DNA of 64,000 bases from an uncultured bacterium (GCA_937949615.1 CALEDQ010000016.1:92681-156680), one strand, 5' to 3'; shown: positions 33,514-42,561, numbered from the stretch's first letter. The notes: generated by a model from the sequence alone, not told the origin. Numbers and translations are program-made.

Positions 33514-34584
33514 TTAATTGCTACCGGCGCTCCCGTAAATTTCTACCTCGTCAAGATGAAACCAGGTATCTTCGGCGAGTTGAAGTTTGACAAATCGGGC
33601 AGAAGAGCCTTTTAAAGGGACTCTGAGGGGACGCCCATCTTTGCCGCCAAAAATAGTTCCATCATGGCTGTAAACGGTTTTCCAGGTCTGATTGTCGGTA
33701 GATAGCAATACCTGGATTGTGCGCGAACGTTCAGGGTTATAGTCGATGCGATTGTAAATCACTATTTCTGACAATTTTGAGATAATCCCCAGATCGACCT
33801 GCCACCAGGGATTGGGCTGTTTGCCGGTACAGAAGCCGAAACTGCCATTTATGATTCCATCCACTGCTCCCTGAGAATCATTCGCGTTTGACCACTGCGA
33901 GACACTGCTTTGCTGTGCAGGTTTTCCTGAAGAGAGAAGTCCTGTTGCCGCTGCACTGTCTGCTGCTGAGGATTCGGTAGCTTGTTGATCCGGGTGTGAC
34001 GAAGTTGCAGATTCAGTTGGAGTTGCCGACTCAGAAGGGTTTCCAGAAGCAATCTGGTATGCATAAATGAATTTTCGTGAAACGGAACCGCCATCGGTAG
34101 CCGTGACTGTGATCCAGATTTTTTGGGCATCTGCGCCAGGGACAGTCCATTCCCCGGATTCTTCTGAAAGCTGCTTGCCTTGAGAATGTACGTGGGTGGA
34201 ACAGATTTTTTCTTCGGCGGAAAGGTCGCCGCGATGGCCGTTGATATATACAAACTGACCGATATTCAAGGCATTTAAACCATTGGTAAGAACCTTGTGG
34301 CTGGCATGAAGGCGAATCTTGTTTCCGGGGATCAATGCTGCGGGTGGAATGGTCCAGACTGCTGAACTCTCAAAGCGCCCCCCTTTCTGGACCCAATAGT
34401 AATCATTGACAATGCTCATAAGAACCCCGGTTCCGGTTTCTTCTATTTTTGCCTGAGGATCGTTCGGTCCGGGATTTTTTACCTCTCTGGTAGTTGCAAC
34501 GAGTTTCCAGTAATCGGCGTTAGCCGGTAAAGAAAAAACAAAAAGGAAAAGGAGAGAAAGGAAAATGAAACGTAAATTCATCAT
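33514..34584 (-). CDS. Secreted F-type-lectin / discoidin-like domain protein
   Basis: 356 residues: signal peptide (FIFLSLLFLFVFSLPANA), an N-terminal region (25-165) with beta-rich character, a Ser/Thr/Ala-rich linker (about 175-215), and a C-terminal F5/8-type C or F-lectin-like domain. That domain has GKPAQQSSVSQWSNANDSQG, NPWWQVDLG, a VIYNRIDYNPER loop and HLDEVEIYG, so it would bind sugar or surface ligands. By eye the gene is less GC-rich than its neighbours, is antisense to the genes on both sides, and sits between two 35-bp direct repeats. These signs suggest horizontal insertion. Confidence 0.85.
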   Translation of the reverse strand: MMNLRFIFLSLLFLFVFSLPANADYWKLVATTREVKNPGPNDPQAKIEETGTGVLMSIVNDYYWVQKGGRFESSAVWTIPPAALIPGNKIRLHASHKVLTNGLNALNIGQFVYINGHRGDLSAEEKICSTHVHSQGKQLSEESGEWTVPGADAQKIWITVTATDGGSVSRKFIYAYQIASGNPSESATPTESATSSHPDQQATESSAADSAAATGLLSSGKPAQQSSVSQWSNANDSQGAVDGIINGSFGFCTGKQPNPWWQVDLGIISKLSEIVIYNRIDYNPERSRTIQVLLSTDNQTWKTVYSHDGTIFGGKDGRPLRVPLKGSSARFVKLQLAEDTWFHLDEVEIYGSAGSN

Positions 34585-34847
34585 GAAAAAGATACCCCTT
34601 TGAGAAGTATTTATAAACTCCTGCTGTCGAATTATATGATGGTCTGTTGTTAATTTTCAATACGACCATAAATGCCATGTTTTGCTGGGTGTAGTTAAAC
34701 TTACCTGCGGTTTTTTCCGGCAGATTTTTTCTCTGTGCCGGCCTGGGAATGGTTGCCCGTAACTTCGCGGTCTTTCTTTTTCGACGTGGGGCTTCAAAAA
34801 AAATGCCGGGCAGCGCAAACTTTTTGCAGAACTGCCGGTATTGGGTC
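34585..34847. other. Non-coding right part of the repeat-bracketed segment
   Basis: Between the lectin start and the right repeat I see no gene, transposase remnant or inverted terminal repeat. A weak hairpin CTGCGG/CCGGCAG followed by ATTTTTT is near 34715. After the right repeat, the nucleosidase frame would stop at 34856-34858, inside the next gene's promoter. Confidence 0.45.
34804..34838 (+). repeat. 35-bp perfect direct repeat, right copy
   Basis: Identical to 33466-33500. In the nucleosidase frame it would continue as VLGLNI and stop at 34856-34858, so it may be the original 3' end of that gene, moved 1.3 kb away by insertion. Confidence 0.93.
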
Positions 34848-34876
34848 TTAACATTTGAGAAAATTTTTATTATAAT
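34848..34876 (+). promoter_or_regulatory. Sigma70-type promoter for the secreted-protein gene
   Basis: TTAACA (34848-34853), 17-bp spacer, perfect TATAAT (34871-34876). It lies directly after the right direct repeat. Confidence 0.72.
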
Positions 34877-34901
34877 TTACAAAAATTCATGGAGGTAGAT
34901 G

Positions 34902-35522
34902 ATGAAATCACGTAGATTTTTCAGTGTTCTGATGCTCGCGTTCATTTTTGCTTCGCTCGTGACCGCCGCTCAGGCCGCAATTTATGGTTATATCGTCGTG
35001 CGCGGCAAGAATATCGATAATACCAACCGCGAAATTGAAACTATCGAACGCCTGATCAAGACCTGGCCGAACGGCGAAGTTCTGCATAAACACAGCGTGA
35101 TTTCGGGCGGCGCTTTCTTCTTTAAAAAGATTACCGCCACGATTTTCTTTGCCGGCAATCAGAAAGACATCTCGAATTTCCTGACCCAGGGCCCATACGA
35201 AGGTGATTACGTCAAAGACGTCGTCGTCATGTTCAATTACAGCAGCCAGGCTTCGACCAGCGCTTTCGACGGCAGTGTCAACACCACTTTCACCCGCAAG
35301 TTCGCCAATATCCGCAAGGCGCTCGAAACCATTCAGGGCAAGACCGCCAAAACCTTCTGGAAAGACCTCGAAGAAGGCAAAGCCAAAGACTATAAGAAAC
35401 ACCTCGTCGATGGCAAGCTGATCAACCCCAACGTCAGCGTCGTTTTCTACAGCGTGCAGCCGGTCGAAGAAAACCGCCTGTTCGGTATCACCTTCGACGC
35501 CGAAGGCACCACCCCCCGCTGA
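34902..35522 (+). CDS. Secreted protein of unknown function, 206 residues
   Basis: Not recognised. Signal peptide (KSRRFFSVLMLAFIFASLVTAAQA, cleavage after AQA) and a mature part of mixed alpha/beta character ending in FDAEGTTPR. I start at the second of two adjacent ATG codons because GGAGG is then 6 bases away. It has its own promoter and terminator. Its high-quality expression signals suggest an abundant envelope protein. Confidence 0.76.
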   Translation: MKSRRFFSVLMLAFIFASLVTAAQAAIYGYIVVRGKNIDNTNREIETIERLIKTWPNGEVLHKHSVISGGAFFFKKITATIFFAGNQKDISNFLTQGPYEGDYVKDVVVMFNYSSQASTSAFDGSVNTTFTRKFANIRKALETIQGKTAKTFWKDLEEGKAKDYKKHLVDGKLINPNVSVVFYSVQPVEENRLFGITFDAEGTTPR

Positions 35523-35543
35523 CCGTTTAAACCCCGACCGTTA

Positions 35544-35575
35544 AAAGGCCCCTTCACCCCGAAGCGGGCCTTTTT
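35544..35575 (+). terminator. Intrinsic terminator
   Basis: Stem AAAGGCCC (35544-35551) with GGGCCTTT (35566-35573), a 14-base loop and a T-run to 35575. It lies 22 bp after the secreted-protein stop. Confidence 0.8.
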
Positions 35576-35687
35576 CATTATTGAATACAGCAGGTCAGGC
35601 GATTGCTTATCTGATTCTGTTGTGGATTGAAGAAAGTTTGAAATTGTGAGATTCTAAAGGGGTCGAATTTAAAATATGGAGGATGAG

Positions 35688-36311
35688 ATGGAATTTTCAA
35701 AACTTGTTTATGCGAGAAGAACCGTTCGGCGTTTCAAAGCAGAACCGGTAAGCAAACCGGCGCTCGAAAAGATACTGCATGCCGGTCTGGCGGCACCGAG
35801 CCCGAACAATTCGACTCCCTGGGCGATCAGCGTCGTTACCAGCGCCGATGTCATCAAAAAGATGCACAAGGCCGTCGATGACAAGCTCGACAAGCTTTTT
35901 CCGAAGCTGAAACCCGAACAGAAAGAAACTCTCGATAAAGTTAAGCTTTTTTCATCGGTTTTTGCCAATGCTCCGGTAGTGCTGGCGATTTTTTCGAAAC
36001 CCTACAGTGCCCCGATCTTTGATCTGATCAACGACAAGGAACACGCCGCCGGGCAGGTCGCCGAATGGCGCCGCCATCCCGAGCTGCAGGCAACCGGTGC
36101 CATGGTGCAGAACATGCTGCTGGCCGCAACCGAAGCCGGCCTTGGCTCATGCTGGATCTCTGGAGCTCTGGTTGCGCGAACCGAACTCGAAAAGATTCTC
36201 GGCGCCTCCGGGCAGCAGCTCGAAACTCTGGTCGCCATCGGCCATTACGAAACAGCCCCCAAGGCAAAAGAAGCTGTCGACCTCAAAAAATTCGTAAAAT
36301 ACATCGAATAA
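35688..36311 (+). CDS. Nitroreductase-family flavoprotein
   Basis: 207 residues from the ATG at 35688, 5 bases after GGAGG; an ATG four codons upstream has no site of its own. FMN-binding signatures: ARRTVRRF near the start, AAPSPNNSTPW, MLLAATEAGLGSCWI and AIGHYETAPK. Such enzymes use NAD(P)H to reduce nitro compounds, quinones or enones, as a homodimer in the cytoplasm. It stands alone and ends at a strong terminator. A role in redox or detoxification is likely, but the substrate is unknown. Confidence 0.9.
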   Translation: MEFSKLVYARRTVRRFKAEPVSKPALEKILHAGLAAPSPNNSTPWAISVVTSADVIKKMHKAVDDKLDKLFPKLKPEQKETLDKVKLFSSVFANAPVVLAIFSKPYSAPIFDLINDKEHAAGQVAEWRRHPELQATGAMVQNMLLAATEAGLGSCWISGALVARTELEKILGASGQQLETLVAIGHYETAPKAKEAVDLKKFVKYIE

Positions 36312-36344
36312 CCGTCAAATCTCTGTTTTAACTGAGCATAAAAC

Positions 36345-36382
36345 AAACCCGCCGGCAGCCACAAAGCGCCGGCGGGTTTTTT
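36345..36382 (+). terminator. Intrinsic terminator, probably bidirectional
   Basis: A 12-bp perfect stem AAACCCGCCGGC/GCCGGCGGGTTT (36345-36356 with 36368-36379) and a T-run to 36382. On the minus strand the stem is followed by TTTGTTTTA, so it may also serve the convergent membrane-protein gene. Confidence 0.9.
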
Positions 36383-36396
36383 CTTAACCAATAATA

Positions 36397-36933
36397 TTAC
36401 TGCTGACTGGTTTTCTGGCGGTTGTAGAAGCCGAGAATGACGCCGAGGGCTACTGACCAGAGAGCGGCCAGGCCGATCTGGTATGGTTTGGGCAGACTGA
36501 AAGTGACGGTGTGCGCCGGAATCCAGAACCAGAGCAGCGACATGAAACCCTTGTCGATATTGGCCCAGTTTTTGACGCCGGCGACCATATTGTCGAGCAG
36601 GCGGTGCATCAACACGAGAAACAGCCCGAACTGCAGGTTCATCGTGGTCGATATGGCAAAGGCCCGCATTGGACCCGAAAGCTCAGGCAGCATGCCGTCG
36701 GCGACAAGTTTGTCGACAAAACCGTTGAAGCCGCTGAAAGCGTATTTGATAAGAATCGCCAGAAATGCCCACTCGAGCATCTTGAGCAGCAGCGTGCCAA
36801 AACCGAATGGGGCACTGACCTTCTTTTCGATGATCCATTTGGCGATGACATCGCCAAGCGTGCCGAGCAGGGCGAACTGAATCATTGCCGAAACGAGCGG
36901 GTGAGCGATAACGAATGCAACGTAACTTTCCAT
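36397..36933 (-). CDS. Polytopic membrane protein, 178 residues
   Basis: Four or more membrane helices; several Trp and Pro near the end (WFWIPAHTVTFSLPKPYQIGL) give a faint likeness to the Mpv17/PMP22 family, but I am not sure of that. The pattern of charged loops suggests an inner-membrane location. AGGAAAA precedes the ATG. It may share a transcript with the MOSC gene upstream. Confidence 0.7.
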   Translation of the reverse strand: MESYVAFVIAHPLVSAMIQFALLGTLGDVIAKWIIEKKVSAPFGFGTLLLKMLEWAFLAILIKYAFSGFNGFVDKLVADGMLPELSGPMRAFAISTTMNLQFGLFLVLMHRLLDNMVAGVKNWANIDKGFMSLLWFWIPAHTVTFSLPKPYQIGLAALWSVALGVILGFYNRQKTSQQ

Positions 36934-36983
36934 TTACTTTTCCTGTCTGTTAGATATTCTGACTGGTTGTGTGAATATGAGCG

Positions 36984-37430
36984 TCAGATAGTGATTTTGT
37001 CACCGATTTTGATCTCGCCGCTGCTGAGCAGCCAGCAACGCAGGCCGCCCCGGCGGTCCATCGGGCCAAGCAGATCGCGGCCAAGTTTTTTCGAAATATA
37101 ACCACATGGCTGACAGAGTTCGTAACCGCGCAGCCTGACGGTGCCAACCATGAATTCACGGCCGACCAGTTCGTTCAGATCGACGCCTTCAGTAACCAGA
37201 TTGCGCCTGAAATCGTGCGGCTGGTAGCTGGTACCGAGTTCATGATTGCAGGCCTGCACCTGCGATACGTCGATCAGGGTTATGGCGCCCTTATGACCAG
37301 GGGCAACATGTGATTCTTTGAAATTGCGATCGCCGCGCAGCCCGCTGAAAGCAACCGCCTCGACGAGGTTGATCGGCACGAGCTCGCCGTCACTTTCGGG
37401 GCTGATGAAAATCCCGATGACTTTTCCCAT
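36984..37430 (-). CDS. MOSC-domain protein
   Basis: 148 residues, a stand-alone MOSC domain. Signatures GLRGDRNFKES, FRRNLVTEGVDLNELVG and the conserved Cys in GYELCQPCGYISKKLG are present. MOSC domains carry sulfur to molybdenum cofactor or help other sulfur transfer reactions. A rhodanese-like gene lies 700 bp away on the same strand, which fits sulfur chemistry. Confidence 0.88.
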   Translation of the reverse strand: MGKVIGIFISPESDGELVPINLVEAVAFSGLRGDRNFKESHVAPGHKGAITLIDVSQVQACNHELGTSYQPHDFRRNLVTEGVDLNELVGREFMVGTVRLRGYELCQPCGYISKKLGRDLLGPMDRRGGLRCWLLSSGEIKIGDKITI

Positions 37431-37455
37431 TCAGATACTCACTTTCACTGATCGA

Positions 37456-38049
37456 TCATAGATCGATGCGGCTGAGATTGTTGAGAACTCTTACTTCAGC
37501 GGCCACGATTTTTCCGTAGATGCCACTCTTCTGGTAAAAAGGCGTAAACCCGAAGATCAGCGAGGTAAAGGCTTCCCAGAAGGCTACCCAGGCGGCGATA
37601 ACCACACCTTCGTAGATAATTTTCTTCCAGAGCTCGACCGTGTCAGTCTCAGGCAAACGATAAACCGAAACGAGCAGCATGAGAATAACGCCGAGCGTCA
37701 TCAGAAAAGAAAATTTCCTGAATTCCTTGCGCAGATTGCGCTTCTCCAGATCATCCTGAAAAAGAAAGTGGTTAACCATCGCTTTGCGCAGAATGTTTTC
37801 CTGCAGCATGTTGTATTCCTGGTCGATGGTGATGCGCACGACAAAGTCAACATCGCCGAGCTCCTTGACACAGCCGACAACGTAGTCGACAAAGTCCTGA
37901 TCGAGCTCGCGGCGCGTAAAAGTGGCTTTTTTGTCAAAACTGTTGAACAGGTCGCCGATCGATTCGACGCTGATGTCGATGATCGCCTTGCCGTCGCGGG
38001 TGAACTCGTAACGGCCTTTTAACAGTTCCGATGTGGTAAAAGTGGTCAT
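37456..38049 (-). CDS. Membrane protein of unknown function, 197 residues
   Basis: Not recognised. A soluble N-terminal half (1-105) is followed by two membrane helices (about 112-132 and 146-166) joined by a short loop, then a charged C-terminus. No signal peptide. The ATG has only a weak GGG site. It lies 26 bp upstream of the MOSC gene and probably shares its transcript. Confidence 0.68.
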   Translation of the reverse strand: MTTFTTSELLKGRYEFTRDGKAIIDISVESIGDLFNSFDKKATFTRRELDQDFVDYVVGCVKELGDVDFVVRITIDQEYNMLQENILRKAMVNHFLFQDDLEKRNLRKEFRKFSFLMTLGVILMLLVSVYRLPETDTVELWKKIIYEGVVIAAWVAFWEAFTSLIFGFTPFYQKSGIYGKIVAAEVRVLNNLSRIDL

Positions 38050-38142
38050 TGCCCAATTGCAGCCTGACTGTCAGATGCGTAACCGCCACAGTCTACCCGA
38101 AAACCGTGAGCGTGGCAATGCCCGCCTTAATTTTCGCTAACT

Positions 38143-38502
38143 TCACTCCCCAACAATGCTGCGGGCCCGAAAAACCGAACCGAGATTATGCACCTCGCTG
38201 AATCCCTGCCCCTTGAGAATGCGCTTTGCCAGAGCCGAGCGGCTGCCACTCAGGCAATAAACCAGGATCGGCTGCTTTTTGTCTTTTACATGGCCGCCGA
38301 TTTTCTGTCCGATCACATCGAGGGGAACATTGACCGCGCTGCCCAGGTGCCCTTCCGCAAATTCGCCGGGCGAGCGCACGTCGACAATCAGGGCCCCGGC
38401 TGCGACAAGTTCGCGTGCCTTCACCGGGCTGACCTGCCCGAGCTTTTTCAGCACAAGGAATATTATTATAGCCGCAATTATTATCAGTTGTGTAGAGTTC
38501 AT
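38143..38502 (-). CDS. Membrane-anchored rhodanese-like sulfurtransferase
   Basis: 119 residues from the ATG at 38502, which follows a GGAGAT site that itself lies within an earlier ATG-started frame. One N-terminal membrane helix (LIIIAAIIIFLVL), then a rhodanese domain: LIVDVRSPGEFAEGHL and the active-site loop VYCLSGSRS with the persulfide-bearing Cys. It should move sulfane sulfur at the membrane surface or in the periplasm. Confidence 0.87.
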   Translation of the reverse strand: MNSTQLIIIAAIIIFLVLKKLGQVSPVKARELVAAGALIVDVRSPGEFAEGHLGSAVNVPLDVIGQKIGGHVKDKKQPILVYCLSGSRSALAKRILKGQGFSEVHNLGSVFRARSIVGE

Positions 38503-38722
38503 AATGTGTATCTCCAAATCGGTAATTCAAAGTATTACCGATAATTTACCATAACCACAGCCACAAACACAATCCCCCATCTTTAAACAAGACAAACGCA
38601 CTAAAATACCATGTCTATGATCATGGCGAGTTGCCGGGCGCAGACCCGGAAACCGGAAATTTAATGCTGGTATTCTGAACTTTTCCTGGAGAAAAATCGG
38701 CTTTTATTGTTCGCCTGAAGAC
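38503..38722. other. Non-coding gap between rhodanese and PPDK_N genes
   Basis: 220 bp, no gene seen. Two short hairpins, CCATG/CATGG near 38610 and CCGGG/CCCGG at 38634-38649, are not followed by a proper T-run and are weak terminators at best. Confidence 0.35.
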
Positions 38723-41700
38723 TCAAAACATGCCGGGGTTGATGTTGTCGACTTCGACTGCTTCGTCTTCCTCGACGTGCTTCGAATCTTCAAGGTCCTT
38801 GTAAACTGCAAAAATGCCCTTGCGACCGTCCATCAGAACACCAAGTTTGCAGTCCAGGCGGGTGTGGGTGAAATATTTGAGTTTTTCGGCGACCGGCTGA
38901 CTGCGCAGCCAGTTCCAGTCGATGAAACCTTCACCGGAATCCTGTCGAACCGAGAAATAGCCGATATTCATCGTCGTGACATTATGGAAAAAATGTGACC
39001 CCATCGAGGCATCAACCCTGAAGCCTTCGAGCGAATATTCAACAATAACCTTAGCATAAGATGCCTGCGGCCAGGTGATCGGAATACCGAGCCAGCGGTC
39101 ACGGGTGCCCCAGCGCCCCGGACCGAGCAGGATGTAGCGGCGGCCGCTTTCCCTGAGCTTGACATTCAGAGTCTGGACTTCGAGCGCCATTTCTTCGGTG
39201 CACGACTTATCAAACACATCGGGGTCGATCCAGATCACGTCGGCGATCTCTTCGATGCGGCCGTTGCCCATGCCGTTGTCGGCATACAGCATCAGCTGGT
39301 CGCGTTTGATCTCTGATTTGTTGATACTGAACTCCTCAGAATCGCGCAACATGTGCTTGAGCTGCAGCAGATAGAATACCGGGGTTTCCGAGCCTTCGTT
39401 GTCAGCATCGACTGCGAATTCAATTTCAACCGGAGCTTCGAGAGCTTCGTTCGAGACGTTGAGAATATGCTTGATCGCGCGTGCCAGCGGGTAAGTTTCG
39501 TATTGCAGAATGTTCGCAAAATTGATGACGCGCGGCCCGCGACTCATAATGCCGGGGTCCAGGCGTCCGTCTTCGAAGTTCCAGGTTGAGGCGACATCGG
39601 CAAGCGTGCCATCTTCTTCTGCTGTCTTGAGATCGAGCTTGATCAGCGTGGCATCTTCGCCGGCAAACAGATTGACGGTGTTCTTTTCCATGTCGAGTGC
39701 CAGGAAATTGCGCTGCGAATTTCTGACCAGCTCTTCAGGCGTCAGCATCTCAAGTTTCGGGTAAGTCGGGCAGAACCTGAACGATGGCCCGCCGCCGACC
39801 ACCTGGCGGCCCAACCCGAGAACCAGCATGCCGACCCCGTCTTCAGGCGCCATGTATGAATACGGGTAATAGTTGTATGACTGCCCTACCCCGCTGATCA
39901 GCGGATAAAAGCGGGTGCCATAGCGCCGGCCGACAATCTGCTGAATGACGACCGCCATTTTTTCTTCTTCGATATTGTATTGAATCGCGTCGTAATATTC
40001 GCGCGCTTCATTCGAATAAACCGAGGCGTAAACCAGCTTGATCGCCTCTTCGAGCTGTTTGAGGCGCACTTCCGGGTCGGGGTGGTTGTTCGGAATGAAA
40101 AACGTCTCATACAGTCCCGACATCGAGTGGGAAACCGCGTCTTCAAGAACCCCCGAAGAACGGACCGCCAGCGGGTAGGTTACCTTCTGCAGCACGATGC
40201 GCAGCCGGTTGAGAATCTTTTCGGACAGGCGACTATCGAGAAAGCGCTTTTTCAGATTGTCGTAGTTCTTTTCTGACACGACAAAGTCGGCCAGATCATT
40301 GGTAGTGATAAAATTGGTGAATTCATCGACGCCGATGATGAAGGTTTCAGGTATTCTGATGACGATATCGGGCACGGTTTCGAGCATCGATGAATTGTAG
40401 AGCAGGTAATTCATGAACGCGATGCCGCGACCTTTGCCGCCAATCGCCCCTTCGGCCAGTTTGCTGATATGATGACGATTTTCACCGATAAACGACTTGT
40501 CGAACGAAATGACCTTACCGCGGGTTTTCATTCTGAAAACCCAGTTGCCCATGTTGATCAGAAAGTCGCGCAGCGACTCGACCTCATCGAACTCGTTAAC
40601 GTGAATGCGCGAAACGACCTTGGCGGTCTGCACTTCGCCACGGGCCAGCAGCCAGGTCGAGAAATGGTTGCGACTGGCATGGAATTCGATCGACTCGGCA
40701 GGCACGATGCGCAGACAGTTGCGAAAATCGGCCATGGTGCGCGCCCGCGTTATTTCCTGACCCTGAGCGTTTCTGAAGACGAAGTCGCCGAAACCGAGGT
40801 TGCGATAAAAGAACTTCGACAGCCTCTTGGAAAGGAACTGCGATTCTTTGTGCACAAACGAGGCTCCAAGACGGTTGGCAGCACTTTCGATATTCGCTTC
40901 GGAAGACTGCAGAAGAATCGGCAGATCCGGTTGCAGCTCTTTGAGTGCTTTGGCAAGTTTGAGACCGGCCTGATCGTCGAGAACTCCGTCTTTTTTGTAT
41001 TTGACGTCGGAGATGACGCAGAGCAGGTAATCTTTGAAATATTCGAACTGCTCCATCGCCTCTTCGTAGTTGGTGGCCAGAATGATTTTCGGGCGGCAGC
41101 GCATGCGCAGAACTTTTTTGGTTTCTTCCTGCAGCTCTTCTTCGACGAGCTTGGTTGTCTGACGGATCAACTCAGAATAAAGATGCGGCAGATAGCGAGA
41201 ATAGTAGCGCACCGAGTCTTCAACGAGCAGAATGATGCGAACCTGGGCAATCTGCGTGTCTTTGTCGGCGTTGAGACGGTCTTCGATGTATTTGATCATC
41301 GCCAGAAAGATTTCAGAGGCGCCGTTCCAGACGAAGACGTTGTCGTATTGTTCCCAGAGGTCGCTGCCACTGTCGGCGGCCACCAGGTCGGTATTATCGT
41401 TGAGGAGCAGAAGAATCGGCAGCTTTGGCCACTGCTTCTTGATCTTCGAGCCGGCGTTGATCGTGTCGGTTTTGCGCAGGCGGCTGATCACCACGACGAG
41501 ATCAAACTCTTTTTTCTGCAGCATGTCGAGTGCTTCGTCGGCAGAGGTGACACTGGTAATGCGCGGGGCGCTCGTCAGATTCAGGTTGAAATATTCGCCG
41601 AATATCTTTTCGGCCAGCAGGCCGTCCTGTTCAAGAGAGAAAGCATCATAGACAGTTGCAACGAGCAGCAGTTCGCGAACTTTGAAACGCATCAGATCAT

Positions 41701-41761
41701 GGAAAATTTCGCTGTCTGATTTATACTTTTTAAAGACCTGCATCAATTCTTCTTTTGGCAT
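38723..41761 (-). CDS. Receiver-receiver-PEP/pyruvate-binding (PPDK_N) protein
   Basis: 1012 residues, cytoplasmic. Residues about 25-165 are a receiver-like domain without its phosphate-accepting Asp (VVVISRL). Residues about 170-330 are a second receiver with the full set: LLVEDS, ISDVKY (acceptor Asp), LLQSSE and FVHKES (Lys). Residues 430-880 are the ATP-grasp domain of PEP synthase/PPDK: GAIGGKGRGIAFMN and PLAVRSSGVLEDAVSHS. The phospho-His swivelling domain and the PEP-binding barrel are missing, so it cannot be a normal PEP synthase. It could be a phosphotransfer or adenylation enzyme under receiver control. GGAGT precedes the ATG. Confidence 0.86.
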   Translation of the reverse strand: MPKEELMQVFKKYKSDSEIFHDLMRFKVRELLLVATVYDAFSLEQDGLLAEKIFGEYFNLNLTSAPRITSVTSADEALDMLQKKEFDLVVVISRLRKTDTINAGSKIKKQWPKLPILLLLNDNTDLVAADSGSDLWEQYDNVFVWNGASEIFLAMIKYIEDRLNADKDTQIAQVRIILLVEDSVRYYSRYLPHLYSELIRQTTKLVEEELQEETKKVLRMRCRPKIILATNYEEAMEQFEYFKDYLLCVISDVKYKKDGVLDDQAGLKLAKALKELQPDLPILLQSSEANIESAANRLGASFVHKESQFLSKRLSKFFYRNLGFGDFVFRNAQGQEITRARTMADFRNCLRIVPAESIEFHASRNHFSTWLLARGEVQTAKVVSRIHVNEFDEVESLRDFLINMGNWVFRMKTRGKVISFDKSFIGENRHHISKLAEGAIGGKGRGIAFMNYLLYNSSMLETVPDIVIRIPETFIIGVDEFTNFITTNDLADFVVSEKNYDNLKKRFLDSRLSEKILNRLRIVLQKVTYPLAVRSSGVLEDAVSHSMSGLYETFFIPNNHPDPEVRLKQLEEAIKLVYASVYSNEAREYYDAIQYNIEEEKMAVVIQQIVGRRYGTRFYPLISGVGQSYNYYPYSYMAPEDGVGMLVLGLGRQVVGGGPSFRFCPTYPKLEMLTPEELVRNSQRNFLALDMEKNTVNLFAGEDATLIKLDLKTAEEDGTLADVASTWNFEDGRLDPGIMSRGPRVINFANILQYETYPLARAIKHILNVSNEALEAPVEIEFAVDADNEGSETPVFYLLQLKHMLRDSEEFSINKSEIKRDQLMLYADNGMGNGRIEEIADVIWIDPDVFDKSCTEEMALEVQTLNVKLRESGRRYILLGPGRWGTRDRWLGIPITWPQASYAKVIVEYSLEGFRVDASMGSHFFHNVTTMNIGYFSVRQDSGEGFIDWNWLRSQPVAEKLKYFTHTRLDCKLGVLMDGRKGIFAVYKDLEDSKHVEEDEAVEVDNINPGMF

Positions 41762-41885
41762 CGTGACTCCGGGTATGTCTCGAAGATTTTGCAGAATTAT
41801 ATCAGAAAAATTAGCCGGCTGTGCCTCTTGCGGAATTTTTTTTATCTGTTAAAATAGAAAAGAAAAATTGCTAAGGGAGTTAACA

Positions 41886-42545
41886 ATGCTTAAAAGATTA
41901 ACCGCTGTATTTGTTCTGCTGGCATTTGTCTTCAGTTTCAGCGCCGCTTACGCCACCGAAGCTGACCGGCCGGTAATCAAGGATCTGTCAAAAGCATACG
42001 AAGTCTGGAAAAATCAGGGTATTAAATTCGTTGCCCGCGATGAAAACGGCAAATTTGTCACCTGGAACGTCGGCAGGCTTGAATCATGGGGCACCAAATC
42101 GAAATGGGTCGTCAGAGACCCCAAAGGCCGCCTGCTCACCCACGCCAACGGTAACATCGAAAACTGGAAAAATGGCCAGACCCGCCTGGTTCTTCGTGAC
42201 CCCAAAGGCCGCATTCTTACCCACGTCAGCATCGATATCACCGATAAAGCCGGTTTTGCCGCTACTGTCGTCGGACTGCGCCGCCTCGAAAACGATAAAT
42301 TCCTGGCCTTCGTTCAGGATACTCTCAGTGACATCATTCTTGCAGAACTGAAACAGAACGAAACCACCAAGGCCCGCGTTCTGGTTACCTATCTCAACAA
42401 ATACAAAACTGAAAAGGGTACTGAAAACTTCAAGCCCGTTCTCAGAAAAATTATTCCGACCCTGCATTTCCTGGCCACTGAAAAACCGGTTACTAAACAC
42501 AAAGAACTCGTCGAAGACGCACGCAAGCTTCTCGCCGAACTGTAA
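41886..42545 (+). CDS. Secreted protein with three tandem sequence repeats
   Basis: 219 residues from the ATG at 41886, with a GGGAG site. Signal peptide (LKRLTAVFVLLAFVFSFSAAYA). The mature part begins with three repeats of about 27 residues sharing the pattern RDxxGRxxTH (KFVARDENGKFVTW, KWVVRDPKGRLLTH, RLVLRDPKGRILTH). It then has a helical domain to the end. The repeats look like a small beta-sheet element that may bind a partner. Function unknown. It ends at a strong terminator. Confidence 0.78.
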   Translation: MLKRLTAVFVLLAFVFSFSAAYATEADRPVIKDLSKAYEVWKNQGIKFVARDENGKFVTWNVGRLESWGTKSKWVVRDPKGRLLTHANGNIENWKNGQTRLVLRDPKGRILTHVSIDITDKAGFAATVVGLRRLENDKFLAFVQDTLSDIILAELKQNETTKARVLVTYLNKYKTEKGTENFKPVLRKIIPTLHFLATEKPVTKHKELVEDARKLLAEL

Positions 42546-42561
42546 TCCGCTGATAGACAAG

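Noticed and set aside
38608..38650. Two short hairpins after the PPDK_N gene as a terminator
   Set aside because: Stems are only 5 bp and neither is followed by a convincing T-run on the minus strand.
40469..41719. 416-codon plus-strand open frame
   Set aside because: Antisense to the receiver-PPDK_N gene, no start signals, no motif; similar long antisense frames lie opposite other GC-rich genes in this window.
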